Under the pieces are notes generated by a model that ran no database searches, was not told where the DNA came from, and saw only the letters and a program-made list of their open reading frames with translations. A stretch of DNA of 8,879 nt from an uncultured Veillonella sp. Its GTDB lineage: Bacteria > Bacillota > Negativicutes > Veillonellales > Veillonellaceae. This document shows positions 6,567 through 8,879 of the stretch, piece by piece. Both the position numbers and the translations under genes were made by a program. The stretch is from assembly GCA_900550455.1 (NCBI GenBank), contig URSE01000041.1, positions 1 through 8,879 of the forward strand. Direction: 5' to 3'. The stretch's first letter is position 1. Each line of letters begins with the position of its first letter.

Positions 6567-7226
6567 ATGGAAGTACAAGTGATGACCAATGTGCTCGAGA
6601 AAAACGATGCCATTGCTAATTCATTAAAAGAATTGTTTGAAAAGCATAATATTTATGTCTTTAATCTCATGGGATCTCCTGGGGCAGGTAAAACATCTCT
6701 TTTAGAGGCTACCCTTAAGGAGCTATCTCAGGATTATAATATCGCTGTTATCGAAGGAGATCTTTTTACCTCTAAGGATGCGGAACGGATTCATGCCATT
6801 GGCGTACCTGTCTTACAAATTAATACGGTAGGGGGGTGCCACTTGGATGCACAAATGATTGAAAATGCTCTTCAAGAATTAGATCTGGATAAGTTGGATC
6901 TGATTATCATTGAAAATGTGGGCAACTTGGTATGTCCTGCGGAATTCGATATTGGGGAACATGCAAAGGTAACGGTTCTTTCTGTTACAGAAGGGGAGGA
7001 TAAACCATTGAAGTATCCATTAATCTTTAAGGAGGCTAAAGCTATATTGCTCAATAAGATTGACCTTCTCCCTTATGTTCCTTTCGATATGGATAAGGCT
7101 TTGCGCGATATTAAGAACCTTAATCCTAGTGGAGATGTATTTGAGGTGTCATGCCTAAAGCAAGATGGATTAGCTAATTGGACTAATTGGTTGAGAGCAA
7201 GATTGGAAGAACGTCATGGGAAATAA
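6567..7226 (+). CDS. hypB: Hydrogenase nickel incorporation GTPase HypB
   Basis: SIMIBI-class GTPase that works with HypA in nickel insertion. The P-loop is GSPGAGKT at residues 36-43, the metal/dimer-interface site is C91-H92 (GGCHLDA) with C123 (ENVGNLVCP), and the guanine-specificity motif is NKID at 163-166. At 219 aa it is the short form: it lacks both the N-terminal CxxCGC nickel site of E. coli HypB and the His-rich stretch of rhizobial forms, so it should transfer rather than store nickel. AGGAG at 6556-6560, overlapping the hypA stop codon, supports the first ATG; an ATG at 6582 is a weaker alternative. The last 11 nt overlap the next gene. Confidence 0.95.
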   Translation: MEVQVMTNVLEKNDAIANSLKELFEKHNIYVFNLMGSPGAGKTSLLEATLKELSQDYNIAVIEGDLFTSKDAERIHAIGVPVLQINTVGGCHLDAQMIENALQELDLDKLDLIIIENVGNLVCPAEFDIGEHAKVTVLSVTEGEDKPLKYPLIFKEAKAILLNKIDLLPYVPFDMDKALRDIKNLNPSGDVFEVSCLKQDGLANWTNWLRARLEERHGK

Positions 7227-8589
7227 GCTGTATAAAACCGTATTTTTAGCCTTGACTGTGGGATCTAGTGCCCTGTGTCAGAGCTATGCAGCGGGGATGG
7301 ACGACTTGGTCGCTGCTGGCTATAGCCGTCAAACAGCAGGTTCATCGGCGGAGAATCAAGCCCTTAACCAGACTAAAACCGTAGACCTTAAGGCCGCCAT
7401 CTTGTCTGTCAAGGAGAAGACTAGTAGAGCTGTGAAGGTTAATAAGATTGAATCGCAAGAGGAGCCTAACTTATGGCTTGCTGAGCGTAATGCTATCGTA
7501 GCTTATCAAGAATCTCCTGAATCCAAGCAGGAAAATATAGTCATAAAAAAATCTAAAATTAATCGCCTCGATGAGGTTGGTAACTCGTATACGGCGGGGA
7601 GTTTGGACCCTATAGATGAGTATGATATGGCTTTAGATCCTTGGATTTTAGGCGAATCTATCGATCAAATTTCTAAGCCTGAACCCAGTCGTGTGGTAAA
7701 TCAGGGGCCCTTTAGGACCTATACCTATCCAGGTGTCGAAGCCACTGTTTATACGGGGGCTACAACGACTAGTCGCCGTTTGGAGGATCCTCTCTTGGAT
7801 TATAGTGGTCACTATTGGTATGAGGCTGGTACATTGAATAACCTCCATGTGACGGATAAGAATCTACATACCATCCGTGATATAGGGGTGGGTAGCTCCC
7901 GTGGAGAAGTGGTTTTCTCCTATGGTTCACCTAATGCCATGTGGAAGAATAGTAAGTCTAATGAGATTATATTCGTCTATGTATGGGACTTAAAGGAAGA
8001 CCCTGGCCACACCCAAAGTCTGGCATCGGATGATGCGGGCGTGGCACAGGCAGATAGGAAATACTTGGCCTTCACCTTTAAGGACTCTAAGGTGGTCGCT
8101 ATCGATTTGGTAGATGGTCAGGCATGGGCTCGTTTTAGCGGGCCGAAAACAGCTATGTATACGTATGAAGTGAATCGCCTAAGTGACCAAGACTTTGTCT
8201 TGCGGGGCCGTAGAATTGGCGATCGTTTTATCAATGATGGGGATCAAACCTGGAAAACACAAGGAGAAGTGTATGGTTCTTCTTTCATTGGATATGATGA
8301 CTATGCTGTTAGCGCCGGACCAGATCATTTAATCAATCGGATTTATATCAATCATGATACGCCAACAAGGCGAGGAATCTGTATTGGTGACACCTATTAT
8401 CTAATGCTCTTTGTCTATGGTCGTCCTCAGCGGGTTTATCAGGAATTTAACGGTCATAAAGATATGCGGGTTTACCAATACCGCAATCCAAATAAGAAAC
8501 AGGAGTATTTAATCTTTGTAGTGGACGCGAACACGAAGTTCATAAAGAATATTATGCTTTCCGATCGTCCTGCTGATCAATTGCACTAG
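7216..8589 (+). CDS. Secreted protein of unknown function with two BamE-like modules
   Basis: I do not recognise this protein. It starts with a clear Sec signal peptide: K4 and K7, a hydrophobic core at about 8-20, and probable cleavage after SYA (residue 25). C21 is not in a lipobox, so it should be soluble in the periplasm or outside rather than a lipoprotein. Residues 27-160 are polar and low in recognisable structure. Two related modules follow, about 166-299 and 355-449. Each has a Tyr-rich segment, then I-x-[IV]-G-[SD] (223-227 and 388-392), Y-G-x-P (236-239 and 401-404), an aromatic strand, a L-x-F strand and a closing I-x-L. This pattern resembles SmpA/BamE-like folds seen in small envelope proteins. 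The start overlaps hypB by 11 nt with a weak GGAAG upstream, so expression may depend on coupling. Being last in the operon, it need not be linked to nickel maturation. Confidence 0.85.
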   Translation: MGNKLYKTVFLALTVGSSALCQSYAAGMDDLVAAGYSRQTAGSSAENQALNQTKTVDLKAAILSVKEKTSRAVKVNKIESQEEPNLWLAERNAIVAYQESPESKQENIVIKKSKINRLDEVGNSYTAGSLDPIDEYDMALDPWILGESIDQISKPEPSRVVNQGPFRTYTYPGVEATVYTGATTTSRRLEDPLLDYSGHYWYEAGTLNNLHVTDKNLHTIRDIGVGSSRGEVVFSYGSPNAMWKNSKSNEIIFVYVWDLKEDPGHTQSLASDDAGVAQADRKYLAFTFKDSKVVAIDLVDGQAWARFSGPKTAMYTYEVNRLSDQDFVLRGRRIGDRFINDGDQTWKTQGEVYGSSFIGYDDYAVSAGPDHLINRIYINHDTPTRRGICIGDTYYLMLFVYGRPQRVYQEFNGHKDMRVYQYRNPNKKQEYLIFVVDANTKFIKNIMLSDRPADQLH

Positions 8590-8682
8590 TCTCGCAGGAG
8601 TCTTGTGTATATGGGAGTCTTCTTTTTGAATCTAAGTTTAGACCAGAAAAATTAAAATAGTAATAAAAAATGCTTGCATAGT
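8590..8682. other. Non-coding gap after the secreted-protein gene
   Basis: AT-rich spacer with no supported gene. It contains an 8-bp direct repeat, GGAGTCTT, at 8597-8604 and 8614-8621, the second followed by CTTTTT. No matching inverted arm was found, so this is not called a terminator. Confidence 0.5.
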
Positions 8683-8703
8683 AAAGGTCACTTTTGGTAT
8701 ATT
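8674..8703 (+). promoter_or_regulatory. Promoter-like sequence overlapping the terminal inverted repeat
   Basis: TTGCAT (8674-8679) and TATATT (8698-8703) are 18 nt apart, and the -10 is preceded by TGG, an extended -10 element. The start would be near 8710, inside the loop of the hairpin described next. It could drive a short RNA or add to tRNA-Thr expression, or be a chance match in AT-rich DNA. Confidence 0.35.
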
Positions 8704-8733
8704 AGTTAAGCACTAAGACGAAGTGACCTTTTT
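8683..8733 (+). terminator. Intrinsic terminator at the end of the cca operon
   Basis: AAAGGTCACTT (8683-8693) pairs perfectly over 11 bp with AAGTGACCTTT (8721-8731) and runs into five T residues (8729-8733). The 27-nt loop contains its own 5-bp stem, TTAGT/ACTAA (8702-8706 with 8712-8716). The position about 95 nt after the last stop codon and before the tRNA promoter fits an operon end. The large loop is unusual, and the arms also flank a promoter-like -10, so an operator role is an alternative. Confidence 0.65.
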
Positions 8734-8763
8734 ATGGGCTTATTTGCTCCTATAAAAAAGTTA

Positions 8764-8793
8764 TTGACGGCTTAGGTGACAAGATGATATGAT
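8764..8793 (+). promoter_or_regulatory. Promoter of tRNA-Thr
   Basis: TTGACG (8764-8769) and TATGAT (8788-8793) are separated by 18 nt, a strong sigma70-type match. The start is expected near 8800, about 8 nt before the mature 5' end of the tRNA. Confidence 0.8.
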
Positions 8794-8807
8794 ATCTCTT
8801 GTGAAAT

Positions 8808-8879
8808 GCTGGCGTAGCTCAATTGGTAGAGCAGCTGACTTGTAATCAGCAGGTTGTGGGTTCAATTCCTATCGCCAGC
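8808..8879 (+). tRNA. tRNA-Thr (anticodon TGT), cut by the window end
   Basis: A full cloverleaf can be folded: 7-bp acceptor stem GCTGGCG with CGCCAGC, D stem GCTC/GAGC, anticodon stem GCTGA/TCAGC enclosing the loop CTTGTAA with anticodon TGT, a 5-nt variable loop, and T stem GTGGG/CCTAT (two G-U pairs) around TTCAATT. The anticodon reads Thr ACN codons, mainly ACA. The window ends exactly at the last acceptor-stem base, so the discriminator base and any encoded CCA are outside, and further tRNA genes may follow. Confidence 0.96.

Noticed and set aside
8597..8621. Direct repeat GGAGTCTT followed by a T-rich run, considered as a terminator
   Set aside because: The copies are in the same orientation and no complementary arm was found, so no stem forms.
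8734..8775. 13-codon frame MGLFAPIKKLLTA before the tRNA promoter
   Set aside because: There is no Shine-Dalgarno sequence, it begins right after a terminator T-run and it overlaps the tRNA -35 box; probably chance.

Overview
The window looks like chromosome of an anaerobic, diderm Firmicute of the Negativicutes, most likely Veillonella or a close relative. This is inferred from a class I ([4Fe-4S]-type) hydroxylamine reductase typical of strict anaerobes, a SpoVD-like PBP with a single PASTA domain, HypA/HypB nickel maturation genes, strong AGGAGG ribosome binding sites and moderate AT content. No database search was possible, so the genus is a judgement. No mobile element, CRISPR array or phage gene is visible.

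Region 1 (1-1882) is a single-gene unit, hcp. It has an elaborate 219-nt upstream region: a CRP/FNR-type palindrome centred about 42 nt upstream of the predicted transcription start, a -10 box with no good -35, a nested terminator-like hairpin, a possible 16-codon leader ORF whose stop overlaps the hcp start (ATGA), and a second hairpin against the hcp ribosome binding site. A long strong intrinsic terminator closes the unit. Codon use in hcp (almost only GAA, CAA and other A/T-ending preferred codons on reading) suggests high expression.

Region 2 (about 1939-8733) is a compact co-directional run of six genes: cca (tRNA CCA-adding enzyme), a class B PBP, a FolD-family protein, hypA, hypB and a secreted protein of unknown function. 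Four of the five junctions overlap or nearly do so (14 nt overlap, 10 nt gap, 23 nt overlap, 9 nt gap, 11 nt overlap), so this is almost certainly one operon. It mixes tRNA maturation, cell wall synthesis, one-carbon metabolism and nickel-enzyme maturation, so co-transcription need not mean one pathway. The most unusual member is the FolD-family protein: gapless comparison by eye with E. coli FolD shows the catalytic Lys54 replaced by Met and Gln98 by Leu, while the nucleotide-binding half is well kept. It is therefore probably not a normal bifunctional dehydrogenase/cyclohydrolase. The last gene encodes an exported protein with two related BamE-like modules.

Region 3 (8590-8879) holds the probable operon terminator (an 11-bp inverted repeat overlapping a promoter-like sequence), a good sigma70-type promoter and a tRNA-Thr(TGT) gene that runs to the last base of the window, lacking only the discriminator base and CCA end.
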